A model generated the notes under the pieces. The model had not been told where the DNA came from. It searched no databases and saw only the letters and a program-made list of their open reading frames with translations. A program made the position numbers and the translations under genes. Below are positions 36,096 to 47,800 of a DNA stretch of 64,000 nt, piece by piece. The stretch comes from Paraburkholderia sp. LEh10 (GTDB taxonomy: Bacteria; Pseudomonadota; Gammaproteobacteria; Burkholderiales; Burkholderiaceae), in assembly GCF_017814945.1 (NCBI RefSeq), contig NZ_JAGIPX010000015.1, positions 62,001-126,000 of the forward strand, read 5' to 3'. Within the stretch, counting starts at the first letter, position 1. Every line of letters begins with the position of its first letter.

Positions 36096-36474
36096 TCCGT
36101 CTGTCGCGCTTGGTGGGCCGTCCGTGCAGTTCAGCGGCCGGCTCCCGATACGTCTTGCGCCGCTCGTGCTCCAGCTGGCGCTTGCGCTTGCTCTCTTCGG
36201 TTTCCGCATAAAGCGTCTGTGCGACGCTCGCCGGGCCACGCACATCGCACACGCCGAGCACCTCGACCTGCCACACGATCCCCTCGATGTCGATCTCGAC
36301 CAGATCGCTGACCCGCACGTCCTTGGCCGGCTTGACGGCCGCGCCGCCGATCCGCACCCGGCCTTTGTCGACGGCATCCGCTGCCAGTGAACGCGTCTTG
36401 AAGAAACGCGCCGCCCATAGCCATTTATCGATGCGCAAACGCGCGCCGGGTTCCGTAGAAATTTTGTAGTTCAT
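36067..36474 (-). CDS. hslR: Heat-shock RNA-binding protein Hsp15 (S4 domain)
   Basis: The protein has 135 residues. The S4 RNA-binding domain is at the N-terminus (LRIDKWLWAARFFKTRSLAADAV, GRVRIGGAAVKPAKDVRVSDLVEI). A basic tail (ESKRKRQLEHERRK) follows, as in Hsp15. In E. coli Hsp15 binds stalled 50S subunits carrying peptidyl-tRNA and restarts them. It lies among heat-shock genes and follows hemH on the same strand after 100 bases. Confidence 0.9.
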   Translation of the reverse strand: MNYKISTEPGARLRIDKWLWAARFFKTRSLAADAVDKGRVRIGGAAVKPAKDVRVSDLVEIDIEGIVWQVEVLGVCDVRGPASVAQTLYAETEESKRKRQLEHERRKTYREPAAELHGRPTKRDRRIIDKISSRG

Positions 36475-36574
36475 CAGTCCTTCTTCAAGCGCCCAGGGCG
36501 CAAGTGATGCAGGAAGCGACGGGAAACGTCAGCCGTCACACGGATGCAGATTGCATGCCGGAAGCCGCCGTCAT

Positions 36575-37645
36575 TCAAGCCACCGATGCGCTCTGCGGCG
36601 CGTTGGCCTGAACAGGCCAACCCTGCAGATGCTGCGCGACGATTTCGCCAAGCGCCGCAATCCAGGCGGGCGACGCGTTCAGACAAGGAATCGCGTGAAA
36701 AACTTTCCCGCCTGCGTGAATAAATTCGTCACGCACTTCCATGCCGATTTCTTCGATCGTCTCCAGACAATCCGCTGTGAAGCCCGGACAGAATACGTCC
36801 GCGCGCTGCACGCCTGCCGCGCCGAGTTCCTTGAGCGTCGGCGCCGTATAAGGCTGCAGCCATTCCGCCTTGCCGAAACGCGACTGGAACGTCACGCGGC
36901 ATTCGACGGGCGTGAGCCCGAGCGCGTGCATCAATAGCGATGCCGTCTGCTGACATTGATCGTGATAGGGATCGCCCAGGTCGAGAGTGCGCTTGGGTAC
37001 GCCGTGAAAGCTCAGCACGAGTTTGTCGCCCGCCGCGAAATCCGGACGGCCATGCGCATGCCAGTAGTGATTCACCTGCGCCCCCAGCGCCGCAATATAG
37101 GCAGGATGATCGGCGTACTGGCGCACCGTGCGAATTTCCGGCTGGTTGCGCATCCGCTTGAGCGCGGCGAAAGCGTCGTCGAACGCCGTCGCCGTCGTCG
37201 ACGACGAATACTGCGGGTACATCGGCATCAGCAGGATGCGCTCGGCGCCCGCCAGCTTCAATTGGTTGAGCATGGCGGGAATGCCAGGTGTGCCGTAGCG
37301 CATCGCGTAGTCGACGATCACTGCGTAATCGTTCACCTGCAGCAGATGCCGCAGCCCTTCCACCTGCTTTTCCGTATGCACGCGCAACGGCGACCCCTCT
37401 GGCATCCACACGGCCGCGTATTTTTTCGCCGACGCCGCGCCGCGAAACGGCAGGATCAACAGGCGCAGGATGATTTGCCATAGCAACGACGGAATCTCGA
37501 CGACGCGCGGATCGGACAGAAACTGCGCCAGATAACGCCGCACGGCGCGAGGCGTCGGCGCATCGGGCGTGCCGAGGTTGATCAGCAGCACGGCGACGCG
37601 ATGTGCCACAGCAGACTGCGAGGGCCGCTCGAGGTCGAAGCGCAT
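36575..37645 (-). CDS. hemH: Ferrochelatase
   Basis: The protein has 356 residues. [23 protein letters not shown] at the N-terminus, [26 protein letters not shown] (catalytic His) and [16 protein letters not shown] are ferrochelatase hallmarks. It inserts iron into protoporphyrin IX. The ATG at 37645 is family-compatible; the frame is open 52 codons further upstream but that stretch has no similarity. It lies downstream of hrcA on the same strand. Confidence 0.96.
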   Translation of the reverse strand: MRFDLERPSQSAVAHRVAVLLINLGTPDAPTPRAVRRYLAQFLSDPRVVEIPSLLWQIILRLLILPFRGAASAKKYAAVWMPEGSPLRVHTEKQVEGLRHLLQVNDYAVIVDYAMRYGTPGIPAMLNQLKLAGAERILLMPMYPQYSSSTTATAFDDAFAALKRMRNQPEIRTVRQYADHPAYIAALGAQVNHYWHAHGRPDFAAGDKLVLSFHGVPKRTLDLGDPYHDQCQQTASLLMHALGLTPVECRVTFQSRFGKAEWLQPYTAPTLKELGAAGVQRADVFCPGFTADCLETIEEIGMEVRDEFIHAGGKVFHAIPCLNASPAWIAALGEIVAQHLQGWPVQANAPQSASVA

Positions 37646-37808
37646 AGGTAACTGAGAAGAGCCGCGCAAGGCACGGCGCGCATTGGGTTGACGGCCATTA
37701 TAGCGGCGCGGTCTGCCGCCGATACCTGGCCGTTCGGCCAATTGGCAAGGCGAAAAACGCCGCGCATGATGGACACCGTCGGCGCACGTGCGACGCGGCA
37801 TCCCGGCC

Positions 37809-38828
37809 TTACTGCTGGCTGAGCGTCATCGAAAGCAGGCGCGCCGTGATATCGACAATGGGAATCACGCGGTTGTAGGCCATGCGCGTCGGTCCGATCA
37901 CGCCGAGCGTGCCGACGATCTTGCCGTTCACTTCGTACGGCGCAGTCACCACGCTCATTTCCTCGATGGGGACGAGGTTCGACTCGCCGCCAATGAAAAT
38001 CTGCACCCCTTGCGCGTGACTCGACACGTCCAGTAACTGAAGGAGACTCGTCTTTTGGTCGAAAACATCGAACAGCTTGCGCAGCCGCGCCATGTCCGAC
38101 GAAAGGTCGGCGACTTCGAGCAGATTGCGCTCGCCGGAAATCAGCACGGTTTCGCCCGTATTCGTGATGTCCGTGCTCGCGGTCACGGCGGCGTGCATCA
38201 GCGACGTCATGTCGCCGCGCAGTTCGTCGATTTCTTCCCGCAGCCGCCGGCGCACCTCGTCGAACGACAGGCCCGCGAAGTGCGCGTTGATGTAGTTGGA
38301 GGCCTCGGTGAGTTGCGACGGCGTGAAATCGCGCTGCGTCGCCATGATCCGGTTCTGCACGTCGCCTTCCGGCGTCACGATGATCAGCAAAATGCGCTTA
38401 TCGGACAGGCGCAGGAACTCGATCTGCTTGAACACGTGGCTACGGCGCGGCGTCAGAATCACGCCCGCGAACTGCGACAGATTGGACAGCACGCTCGCCG
38501 CCGCCGCGACCACCTTCTGCGGCTCGCCCGGCTGCAGCGTGGTCTTCACCGCGCGCATCACAGCGTCCTCGTCGGCGGCGGGTTCGACCGTCAGCATCGT
38601 GTCGACGAACAGCCGGTAGCCGCGCGGCGTGGGAATGCGCCCCGCCGACGTATGCGGACTGATGACGAGCCCCAGCTCCTCCAGATCGGACATCACGTTG
38701 CGGATCGTCGCCGGGCTGAGTTCGAGTCCGGAGTACCGCGACAGCGTGCGCGAGCCGACCGGCTGACCTTCGGCGATATACCGCTCGATCAGCGTTTTCA
38801 GGAGGGTTTGTGCGCGAGGATCTAGCAT
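37809..38828 (-). CDS. hrcA: Heat-inducible transcription repressor HrcA
   Basis: The protein has 339 residues. The winged-helix N-terminus ([62 protein letters not shown]) is the HrcA signature. The dimerisation region and C-terminal [20 protein letters not shown] follow. HrcA binds CIRCE elements (TTAGCACTC-N9-GAGTGCTAA). I see no full CIRCE in this window; the groE operon is its usual target. The start at 38828 excludes a 41-codon Arg/Ala-rich extension. Confidence 0.96.
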   Translation of the reverse strand: MLDPRAQTLLKTLIERYIAEGQPVGSRTLSRYSGLELSPATIRNVMSDLEELGLVISPHTSAGRIPTPRGYRLFVDTMLTVEPAADEDAVMRAVKTTLQPGEPQKVVAAAASVLSNLSQFAGVILTPRRSHVFKQIEFLRLSDKRILLIIVTPEGDVQNRIMATQRDFTPSQLTEASNYINAHFAGLSFDEVRRRLREEIDELRGDMTSLMHAAVTASTDITNTGETVLISGERNLLEVADLSSDMARLRKLFDVFDQKTSLLQLLDVSSHAQGVQIFIGGESNLVPIEEMSVVTAPYEVNGKIVGTLGVIGPTRMAYNRVIPIVDITARLLSMTLSQQ

Positions 38829-39112
38829 GGCGAAAAATTTTAGCGTAACCATCACACGGCGGCGAACGCTCGGCGGCACGCGGCGCATCGAACCCGCAGC
38901 CGCCGGAATTGCCGTGCGCGGCACCCCGCCCGCGCACGAGCCGCATCGCATTTGTCTATGCAGTCGTCACGTCTGTCATGAGGACTTCACCATTCTAACG
39001 ATAATCGGCCAAAGGCTGGACGGCGTCACGCAGGCGCCGGGCGTTCGCCCGGGCGGCATGGCCGCCGCGGTGGACGGTTCTTTTCAGGTCGCACCTATGG
39101 TGTAATGCCGGC

Positions 39113-40015
39113 ATGCAAGCTAACAGCCAGTTCAAGACCGTTGCGCTCGTCGGGCGCAGCCACACGCCGGGCATCGTGGAGCCGCTGACCGCGCTCGCCA
39201 CGTGCCTAGCGACGCTCGGCTACGAGGTCGCGTTCGAGGCGGAGACGGCACAGGAGATCGGCGTCACGCAATGGACCGCGTTGCGCCCCGCCGAGATCGG
39301 CGCGCGCGCGGACGTCGCGATCGTGCTCGGCGGCGACGGCACGATGCTCGGCATCGGCCGCCAACTGGCGCCGTACAAGACGCCGCTGATCGGCATCAAC
39401 CACGGGCGGCTCGGCTTCATTACCGACATTCCGTTCTCCGACATGCGCGAGATCATTCCGCAGATGCTCTCGGGCAGCTTCGAGCGGGAAGAGCGCACGC
39501 TGCTCGAATCGCGGATCATGCGCGACGGCCAGCCGATCTACCACGCGCTCGCGTTCAACGACGTCGTCGTGAACCGCTCGGGCTTTTCGGGCATGGCGGA
39601 ACTGCGCGTGTCGGTGGATGGGCGCTTTATGTACAACCAGCGTTCGGACGGCCTGATCGTCGCGACGCCAACGGGCTCGACGGCTTACGCGCTGTCGTCG
39701 CAAGGGCCGATCCTGCATCCGCAACTGCAGGGCCTCGTGCTCGTGCCGATCGCGCCGCACGCACTGTCGAACCGGCCCATCGTGCTGCCCGACGATTCGA
39801 AGGTCAGCATCCAGATCATCGCGGGCCGCGACGTCAACGTGAACTTCGACATGCAGTCGTTCACCGCACTCGAACTAAACGATACGATCGACGTGCGCCG
39901 CTCGCGCCATACGGTGCCGTTCCTGCATCCCGTCGGCTACAGCTACTACGCGACGCTGCGCAAGAAGCTGCACTGGAACGAGTACCCTTCGCACGAAGAC
40001 GATCCCGACGACTGA
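39113..40015 (+). CDS. nadK: NAD kinase
   Basis: The protein has 300 residues. It contains [16 protein letters not shown] (GGDGT catalytic motif), [12 protein letters not shown], and [22 protein letters not shown]. It phosphorylates NAD to NADP. It is divergent from hrcA (284-base gap) and is followed after 87 bases by recN, the same hrcA/nadK/recN neighbourhood seen across beta- and gamma-proteobacteria. Confidence 0.96.
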   Translation: MQANSQFKTVALVGRSHTPGIVEPLTALATCLATLGYEVAFEAETAQEIGVTQWTALRPAEIGARADVAIVLGGDGTMLGIGRQLAPYKTPLIGINHGRLGFITDIPFSDMREIIPQMLSGSFEREERTLLESRIMRDGQPIYHALAFNDVVVNRSGFSGMAELRVSVDGRFMYNQRSDGLIVATPTGSTAYALSSQGPILHPQLQGLVLVPIAPHALSNRPIVLPDDSKVSIQIIAGRDVNVNFDMQSFTALELNDTIDVRRSRHTVPFLHPVGYSYYATLRKKLHWNEYPSHEDDPDD

Positions 40016-40102
40016 GCGCGCGAGCGCTGACTGCCGCGATAACCCGGCCGCAACGCCGTACCCACAAGCCAACCCACGCCAGCCACGCCAGACAGACGAG
40101 CC

Positions 40103-41770
40103 ATGCTCCGCCACCTCTCGATACGCGACTTCGTCATCGTCGCCGCGCTCGACCTCGAATTCGACAGCGGCTTTACAGTCTTCTCCGGCGAAACGGGTGC
40201 CGGCAAATCCATTCTCATCGACGCGCTCGCACTGGCGCTCGGCGCGCGCGCCGATGCGAGCGTCGTGCGCACCGGGGAAGCGCGAGCGGACATCACAGCC
40301 GAGTTCGAGACGCACGCGCTCGTCGACGCATGGCTGAACGAGCAGGCGCTCGCGACCGACGAAACCGAACACGGCAGTACGGTGATGCTGCGCCGCGTGG
40401 TCGATACGAACGGCCGCTCGCGCGCGTTCATCAACGGCACGCCGGCAACCCTCACGCAATTGCGTGAAGTCGGCGAGATGCTCGTCGACATTCACGGTCA
40501 GCACGCGCATCAACTGCTGATGCGGCCCGACGCGCAGCGCGAGCTGTTCGACACGCACGCCGGACTGCTCGACACGACTGCCGCCGTCACGCGTGCGTGG
40601 CGCGCGTGGCGCGACGCGTCCCAGGCCGTCGAAACCGCGCAGAGCAAAGACCGCGAACTGCAACTGGAACGCGAGCGGCTCGCATGGCAGCTCGCGGAAC
40701 TGGACAAGCTCTCGCCGCAGCCCGGCGAGTGGGAGGAGATCAACACCGAGCACCGGCGGCTGTCGCACTCGGCGAACCTGATCGACGGCGTGCAGGGCGC
40801 GCTGTCCGCGCTGTCCGAATCGGACGAGGCGATGCTCGGCCATCTGTCCACTATCGTCTCGAAACTGCGCGATCTCGCCGAAATCGATCCCGCGCTCAAC
40901 GACGCCCTTGCCGCGCTGGAGCCCGCCGAGATCCAGTTGCAGGAAGCCGTGTATTCATTGAGCCACTATGCGCAGCGGCTCGAGCTCGATCCCGATCGGC
41001 TCGCCCAGGTCGAAAAGCGCCTCGACGCGCTGCATTCGGCCGCGCGCAAATTTCGCCTGCAACCGGAAACGCTGCCGCAAGAGCATCAGGAGCGCCGCGA
41101 GCAACTCGCGAAGCTCGACGCCGCCGCCGACCTCGACGCGCTACGCGCGGCCGAAGCCAAAGCGAAGGACGCCTACGCCGCCGAAGCGAAGGTGCTGTCG
41201 AAGGCGCGCGCGAAGGCCGCAAAGGCGCTCGGCGCGGCGGTGACGACGGGCATGCAGGAACTGTCGATGGCGGGCGGCAGCTTCGAAGTCGCGCTCGTGC
41301 CGCTGCCCGAAGGCGGCGCGCATGGGATGGAGCAGATCGAATTCCGCGTCGCCGGTCATGCCGGCGTGCCGCTGCGGCCGCTCGCGAAAGTGGCCTCGGG
41401 CGGCGAACTCGCGCGTATCAGCCTCGCGCTCGCGGTGATCGCGAGCGCGGCAAGCCCCACGCCGACGCTGATTTTCGACGAAGTGGACACGGGTATCGGC
41501 GGCGGTGTCGCGGAGGTGGTCGGGCGTCTGCTGCATCAGCTCGGCGAGCATCGCCAGGTGCTGTGCGTGACGCACCTGCCGCAAGTCGCGGCGCGCGGCG
41601 ATCATCACTTTCAGGTCGCGAAAAGCGGCAACGGCAAGGGCGGCACGATCAGCACGGTCACGTCGCTGGACAAGGCGCGCCGCATCGAAGAAGTCGCGCG
41701 CATGCTCGGCGGCCTCGAAATCACACCCACCACACGCAAGCACGCAAAGGAAATGCTGACGACGGTGTGA
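40103..41770 (+). CDS. recN: DNA repair protein RecN
   Basis: The protein has 555 residues, SMC-like. The Walker A is FSGETGAGKSILIDALALAL. Two coiled-coil arms flank the middle, the ABC signature region reads KVASGGELARISLAL, and the Walker B is TLIFDEVDTGIGGGVAEVVG. RecN acts early in double-strand break repair. No LexA box is obvious in the 87 bases before it, so it may be read from nadK. Confidence 0.95.
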   Translation: MLRHLSIRDFVIVAALDLEFDSGFTVFSGETGAGKSILIDALALALGARADASVVRTGEARADITAEFETHALVDAWLNEQALATDETEHGSTVMLRRVVDTNGRSRAFINGTPATLTQLREVGEMLVDIHGQHAHQLLMRPDAQRELFDTHAGLLDTTAAVTRAWRAWRDASQAVETAQSKDRELQLERERLAWQLAELDKLSPQPGEWEEINTEHRRLSHSANLIDGVQGALSALSESDEAMLGHLSTIVSKLRDLAEIDPALNDALAALEPAEIQLQEAVYSLSHYAQRLELDPDRLAQVEKRLDALHSAARKFRLQPETLPQEHQERREQLAKLDAAADLDALRAAEAKAKDAYAAEAKVLSKARAKAAKALGAAVTTGMQELSMAGGSFEVALVPLPEGGAHGMEQIEFRVAGHAGVPLRPLAKVASGGELARISLALAVIASAASPTPTLIFDEVDTGIGGGVAEVVGRLLHQLGEHRQVLCVTHLPQVAARGDHHFQVAKSGNGKGGTISTVTSLDKARRIEEVARMLGGLEITPTTRKHAKEMLTTV

Positions 41771-41863
41771 GCCTTCGATTAAGCGGCGGCGGCCCATCAA
41801 CGTCCGCCTCGCCACCTTCGAGCGAGCGCCGCGAAACGCAGGCGCCCGCGCTGTCCCAAAGCG

Positions 41864-44692
41864 TTACCCGAACACCCGCTTCCACAGCCGCAACACCGCC
41901 TCGCGCTCCTTCTCGACGGTCTGCGGCTCGACCCGCGCCTTCTCCATGCCGTCTAGCCGCAGCTTGTGCTGCAGCTTGCGATACGTCCGGTACGCCGCGC
42001 CGACGGTATCCGCCTCCTCGCCGCTCATCAGGCCGAAGCGCGACACTTCGCGCAGCAGCGCGATATTGCCCGTATTGCGGATCAGCTCGGGATCGCGCGC
42101 GGCATGCAGCAGCACCCAGTACTGCACCGCGAACTCGATATCGACCATCCCGCCGCGATCGTGCTTGAGGTCGAACAGGTCGGTGCGGTTCGGGTGCCCT
42201 TCTTCGACGCGCCGGCGCATATCGACGATCTCGGTGGCGAGCGTGAGCGCGTCGCGCGGCGTCGTCAACACCTGCTCGCGGATCGCCTCGAACTTCGCGC
42301 CGATCCCGGGATCGCCCGCGCAATAGCGGGCGCGCGTCAGCGCCTGGTGCTCCCAGACCCATGCCGTGTTGGCCGCGTCGCCTTCGCGCAGCTGATAGCG
42401 GCGAAATGCGTCGAGGTCCGTCACGAGCAGGCCCGATTCGCCGTTCGGCCGCAGCCGCAGGTCGACGTCGAACAGAATGCCCGCGCCCGTCGCCGTCGTC
42501 AGCCACGTGATGAGCCGGCGCGTGAAGGTCGCGTAGACGTCGGACGCGACATCGTCGGAATCGTCATACAGAAAGATCAGATCGAGGTCCGATGCGTAGC
42601 CGAGCTCCTTGCCGCCGAGCTTGCCGTACGCAATGATCGCAAAGCGCGGCGTCTCGCGATGGCGCTTGGCCAGCTGGTTCCAGACGGCTTCGACGGTCAC
42701 GTCGAGCACCGCGTCGGCGAGTTCGGACAGGCGGTCGCTGACATGCTCGACGCTCAGCTTGCCCGCCAGATCGATCAGCAGGATGCGGAACACTTCCGCC
42801 TGATGCGCGTGGCGCAGCAGATCCATCTGCTGCTCGACGCCATCGGCGGCCGCGAGCCGCGCGCGCAGCGCGCGCTTGAACTCCGGCCAGTCGAACGGGC
42901 TCGCCATCGCCTCGTCGTCGAGCAGCTCGTCGAGCAGTTGCGGATGGCGGATCAGATACCCCGCCGCCCAACGCGACGCTCCCAGCACCGACAGCACGCG
43001 ATGCAGCGCCTGCGGATATTCCGTCAGCAGCGCGAGGTACGCGCCGCGCCGCGAAATCGCTTCGAGCAGATCGAACAGGCGCACCAGCACGTCGCCGCGA
43101 CGCTCGGGCGGCTCCAGCGTGCGCGCGGCCTCGAGCGCGCGCTGCGCGACGATGTCGAAGCGCTGCCGGCTGCGTTCCGCGAGACCCGCATAGCGCGACG
43201 ACTGCCACACGGCCTTCAGGCGCGCGAGCAGAGTGGCGGGCGCCTCGATGCCCAGTTCGACGAGACGCGCGGCGAGCGCATCGTCGGCGCTGTCATCAGC
43301 AAGCGCGCTGCTCCATACCCACGCCGCCGCGCCGTCCTCGGGCGCGCCACAGCCGCCCTGGCCGCTCACCTTGTCGGCGAATATCTGGTCGAACTGCTGT
43401 TCGACCAGCTCGCGATGCGCGTCGAGCTTTGTCATCAGCGACGCGTAGTCGTCGAAGCCCATCGCCTTTGCGAGATGCGCGCGCTCGCCGGCATCGACGG
43501 GCATTGCGTGGGTCTGCGCGTCGTTCCGGTATTGCAGCCGGTGTTCGAGCTCGCGTAGAAAGCGATAGGCGCTCGACAGGTCCGCGCACACAGCGGGCGA
43601 AATCAGGCCGCGCGCCGCCGCGTGGCGCAGCACGGCAAGCGTCGGACGCACGCGAAAGCCCGCGTCCTGGCCGCCGCGAATCAGCTGGAACACCTGCGCG
43701 CTGAATTCGATTTCGCGGATGCCGCCACGGCCGAGCTTGATGTCGTCGGCCTTGTCGGGGCGCATCGACGCGCGCCGCTGCGCCTCCTGGCGGATCTGCA
43801 GATGCAGCGAACGAATCGCGCTGATCACGCCGAAGTCCAGATAGCGACGGTAGACAAACGGCTTCACGATCGCGTCGAGCTGCCGCGCAAGCCTGCGCGC
43901 CGAGTCGCTTGCATGCTCGGACACGAGCCGGCCCTTGATCCACGCATAGCGCTCCCACTCGCGGCCCTGCACGTAGAAATACTCTTCGAGCATGCCGAGA
44001 CTGCACACGAGCGGCCCAGAGTCGCCGTTCGGCCGCAGCCGCATGTCGACGCGAAATACGTAGCCGTCCGCCGTCACCTCGGCGAGCGCCGCGATCAGCC
44101 GCTTGCCGACGCGCGTGAAGAAATCCTGGATCGCAATCGGCGAGCGCTGTCCGCCCATCGTCTCGCCATCGTCTTCGTAGACGAAAATCAGGTCGATATC
44201 CGACGAAACGTTCAACTCGCGCCCGCCCAGCTTGCCCATGCCGACCACGCCCAGCGACAGCCGCTCGCCCTGCGCGCCGCGCGGCTCGCCGTAAAGCGCT
44301 TCGAGATCGGCGCAGACCACGGCCAGCGCGCGCTGGACCGTCGCTTCGGCGAGTTCGGTCATCGTGCCCGTCACTTCGGCCACATCGGCCGCGCCGGCAA
44401 GGTCTCGCTCCATCGCCGCGCAAAACACTTCAGTGCGAAGCTGACGCAGCGCCTTTTTGAGGGCCTCTTCGGAGAGGTGGGCGTCGGGCGTTGCGCGCAG
44501 CGCATCCGTCAGCGCGTCGAGCCGTTCGTCGATGCGCTCGCGCGTGACGGGCGCCGCCGCCAGCGCCGCGACCCGCGACGCAAGGCCTGGTTGCGCCGCA
44601 TAGGCGCGCGACGCGTAGTGCGAATAACTGGAACTCAACAGGGATGGTTCGGTCATCAGGGATCTGGCTCGCTCGTTGCTTGATTCCGGCAT
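41864..44692 (-). CDS. glnE: Glutamine synthetase adenylyltransferase / deadenylase
   Basis: The protein has 942 residues, matching E. coli GlnE (946). It has two nucleotidyltransferase domains: the N-terminal deadenylase (NVSSDIDLIFVYEDDGET, about residue 163) and the C-terminal adenylylase (GYASDLDLIFLYDDSDD, about residue 700). Helical linker regions lie between and after them. It modifies glutamine synthetase in response to PII protein and glutamine. The ATG at 44692 and an internal ATG at 44656 are both possible starts. It is divergent from the AsmA/YhdP-type gene. Confidence 0.95.
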   Translation of the reverse strand: MPESSNERARSLMTEPSLLSSSYSHYASRAYAAQPGLASRVAALAAAPVTRERIDERLDALTDALRATPDAHLSEEALKKALRQLRTEVFCAAMERDLAGAADVAEVTGTMTELAEATVQRALAVVCADLEALYGEPRGAQGERLSLGVVGMGKLGGRELNVSSDIDLIFVYEDDGETMGGQRSPIAIQDFFTRVGKRLIAALAEVTADGYVFRVDMRLRPNGDSGPLVCSLGMLEEYFYVQGREWERYAWIKGRLVSEHASDSARRLARQLDAIVKPFVYRRYLDFGVISAIRSLHLQIRQEAQRRASMRPDKADDIKLGRGGIREIEFSAQVFQLIRGGQDAGFRVRPTLAVLRHAAARGLISPAVCADLSSAYRFLRELEHRLQYRNDAQTHAMPVDAGERAHLAKAMGFDDYASLMTKLDAHRELVEQQFDQIFADKVSGQGGCGAPEDGAAAWVWSSALADDSADDALAARLVELGIEAPATLLARLKAVWQSSRYAGLAERSRQRFDIVAQRALEAARTLEPPERRGDVLVRLFDLLEAISRRGAYLALLTEYPQALHRVLSVLGASRWAAGYLIRHPQLLDELLDDEAMASPFDWPEFKRALRARLAAADGVEQQMDLLRHAHQAEVFRILLIDLAGKLSVEHVSDRLSELADAVLDVTVEAVWNQLAKRHRETPRFAIIAYGKLGGKELGYASDLDLIFLYDDSDDVASDVYATFTRRLITWLTTATGAGILFDVDLRLRPNGESGLLVTDLDAFRRYQLREGDAANTAWVWEHQALTRARYCAGDPGIGAKFEAIREQVLTTPRDALTLATEIVDMRRRVEEGHPNRTDLFDLKHDRGGMVDIEFAVQYWVLLHAARDPELIRNTGNIALLREVSRFGLMSGEEADTVGAAYRTYRKLQHKLRLDGMEKARVEPQTVEKEREAVLRLWKRVFG

Positions 44693-44840
44693 AAAGTTAT
44701 CTCAGCACGCGAGGATGCGAGCGTCGGCATGCCGTGTGGCTTCGTGCACACAAGCCGACCTCTGCGGCCGTGGCCGCTGGCCCGTGTGATACATTTCGTG
44801 GTTAGACCGCAAAACTACCATACGCCTACCCCGTCGCAGC

Positions 44841-47800
44841 ATGTCCGAGCGAAACTCATCCGCCGACCCGCACGAAGCTGGACGCGTCATGCCCGTAGGC
44901 GGAAGCGATCATGTGGTGCTGCGCCACACGCTGCGAGTCGTGCTTGGCATCGCGCTGTTCCTGTATTTCGTCGTGCTGCTGGCCGTGCTCGGTCTGCGCT
45001 ACGTGCTGCTGCCGCAAGCCGAATCCTTCCGGCCGAGAATCGAGGCGGCTATCTCCGAAAGAATCCGCGCCGACTTCAGGATCGGCAAGATCGCGCCGCA
45101 CTGGACAGGTTTCCAGCCAGGCCTCGAAGTCACCGACGTCACCATCCGCAACCATGACGGCAAGCTCGCGCTGACGATTCCGCACGCAAGCGCGACGGTC
45201 TCGTGGTCGTCCGTCTGGAAGCTCGCGCCCATTCTGTCGAGTGTGATCGTCGACAAGCCGGATCTGCTCGTCGAGCGCGAACCGGACGGCTCGCTGACGG
45301 TCGCGGGCGTGACGGTGCCGACGGCGCACACGGGCAACGACACGTTCAGCACGTGGCTGCTTCGCCAGGAGGCGATGATCCTGCGCGGCGGCACACTGCG
45401 CTGGCATGACACGCGCCGCGACGCGCCCGAAATCGCGCTGCAGAACATCCGGCTCGCCATTCTCAGCGAAGGCTACGATCACAAGCTGGCGCTGCAGGCG
45501 CCGCCCGACGGCAAGGTGCTGTTCGGTCCGCTCGACTTCCGCGCGAACTTCCGCCACACGCGCCTTGCGGCGATCGGCAAGCCGATCAACTGGACGGGCG
45601 AGGCGTACATATCGACGGGCCCCGTCGACCTGCCGATGCTCGCCCGTTATATGGATTTCCCGATCGAGACCTTCGCCGGCCGCATCGACAACGCGATCTG
45701 GCTGCAGTTCGCGCAAGGCCGCATCAGGTCGGCAGGGGGCGAGCTGTCGGGCAGCAACATCGCGCTGCGCGTGAAGCCAACGCAGCCGAAGCTCGATGTG
45801 CCCGTCGCGCAGTTTTCGTGGGCCGTCGCGCACGACGGCGACGAGTGGACGCTCGACCTGAACAACCTGCGCGCCGAACTCGGCCAGCCGCCGCTCGACG
45901 ACGGCACACCTGTCGCCCGCATCCTCGTGCTGCACACGCTGTCGAGCCGCTACCGGGTGCCGAGCGTCCAGCACGGCCAGTTGATCAGCGTGTCGGGCGA
46001 CCGCGTCGACCTCGGCATTCTCGCGGAATTCAGCCGTGCGCTGCCGCTGCCGCGGCGCCTGCTTAACAATCTCGTGCGCTTCAATCCGCGCGGCCTCGTC
46101 GCGAACTACACGATCGAAGTCGAGCGCGGCAAGCCCGATTCCGGCGAAGCGGCCAGCGAGCACCGCGAGCCGGGCGCCGAGCCGATCGTCCGCTATCGCT
46201 TCAAGGGCGATCTGCAGGGCATCAGCATCGCCGCGCAGGAACCGCCGCCGGGCCTGACGGCGCGGAACCACCCGCGCGCCGGCATTCCGGGCGTCGAGAA
46301 CCTGTGGGGCACCATCGACGCGGACGAAAAACACGGCTCGCTCGCCATCGATACGGCCAACGCCGCGCTCACGCTGCCCGGCGTGTTCGACGATCCGCGC
46401 CTCACCTTCGATCATCTGAGCGGCAAGGGTGCATGGACGATCGCGCCGAACGTCGAGCCGGGCCAGCGGCACAAGGCGTTCAAGGTCGATGTGTCCGAGC
46501 TGAAGGTATCGAACGCGGATACGGCGGCGAAGGCGACGGCGAGCTATTCGAATGCCGGCAGCGGACGCGGCTCACTTGACCTGAAGGCCGACTTCGAGCG
46601 CGCGCAGGTCACGCGCATCACGCGCTATCTGCCGACCAGCATCAGCGAGAAGCTGCGCATCTATCTGACCCACGGCCTGCAGGCCGGCATGTCGCGCGGC
46701 GCGACCATCGAGATTCACGGCAATCTCGACAAATTCCCGTACTCGCGCGATCCGAGCGCGGGCATCTTCAGAATCGTTGCGCCGTTCAAGGGCGGCCGCT
46801 TCGATCCGTCGCCGTGGCCGCCGCGCACGCTGAGAAACGGCACGCCGAACGTGTGGCCCGCGTTCGACGGCATCGACGGCACGTTCCAGCTGAAGGAAAA
46901 CCTGCTGCGCTTCGACGTCGACCGCGCGCACTACAAGCACATCGCGATGAGCAAGGTGACGGGAAAGATCGACGACCTGGGCACGCGCGAGTCGAGCCTC
47001 GTCATCACGGGCGGCGGGCACGGGCCGCTCGCCGACATGCTCGATTACGTGAACAACAGCGCGCTCGGCGCAATGGCGAAACATCAGACCGAAAAGCTCC
47101 ATGCCGAAGGGCCCGCGGCGCTCGCGCTCAAGCTGACGGTGCCGCGCACGCCGCCCCCGGTCACCGCGCCGGGCGTGCCGCCGAAACCGCGTGTCACGGT
47201 GGAAGGTTCCCTTGCATTCGAAAACAACCGGCTTTCGATGGACAACGTCCCGCCGCTGTCGCAACTGCGCGGCAATGTGCGCTTCACCGAGCGCACGGCG
47301 CAGATCGACCAGCTGACGGGGCAATTCATGGGCGGCGACGTGCGCGCGAAAGGCGGGCTGAACGATAACGGCGCGTATGTGCTCGACGTATCAGGCAACG
47401 TCGCCGTCGACGCCGCGCGCGGCCTCAATCTGCGCGGCCTGCCCGCGCAGATGCTCACGCGGATGAACGGCAGCGCGCCGTACAACGTCAGCGTGCGCGG
47501 CGCGAAGGGCCGTCTGCCCGATGTCGCCGTTCACTCGGATCTGACGGGACTCGCGCTCGATTTCCCCGCGCCGTTCAACAAGCCGATCGGCACGCCGATG
47601 CCGCTCAACTTCACGTTCCGGCCGACCGTTTCGAACGAAGGCAGCGGCGTTATGGCGGCTGACGGCGGCAACGACGCCGGCGCAAAGGCCGCTGCCGGCA
47701 ACAGCCTGCAACGGGCGCACCTCACATTCGGCCCGATCGCCGCAACCTATCTGCTCAAGCACACGCCCGGCCAGCCGCCCGAGGTGGTGCGCGGCGCGAT

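Noticed and set aside
37809..39112. A full CIRCE element near hrcA
   Set aside because: I looked for TTAGCACTC-N9-GAGTGCTAA around hrcA, grpE and dnaK and saw none; only a shortened GCACT/AGTGC pair near dnaK.
44856..46472. A 538-codon minus-strand frame inside the YhdP-type gene
   Set aside because: Shadow of the large AsmA-like gene; no ribosome site or recognisable domain.
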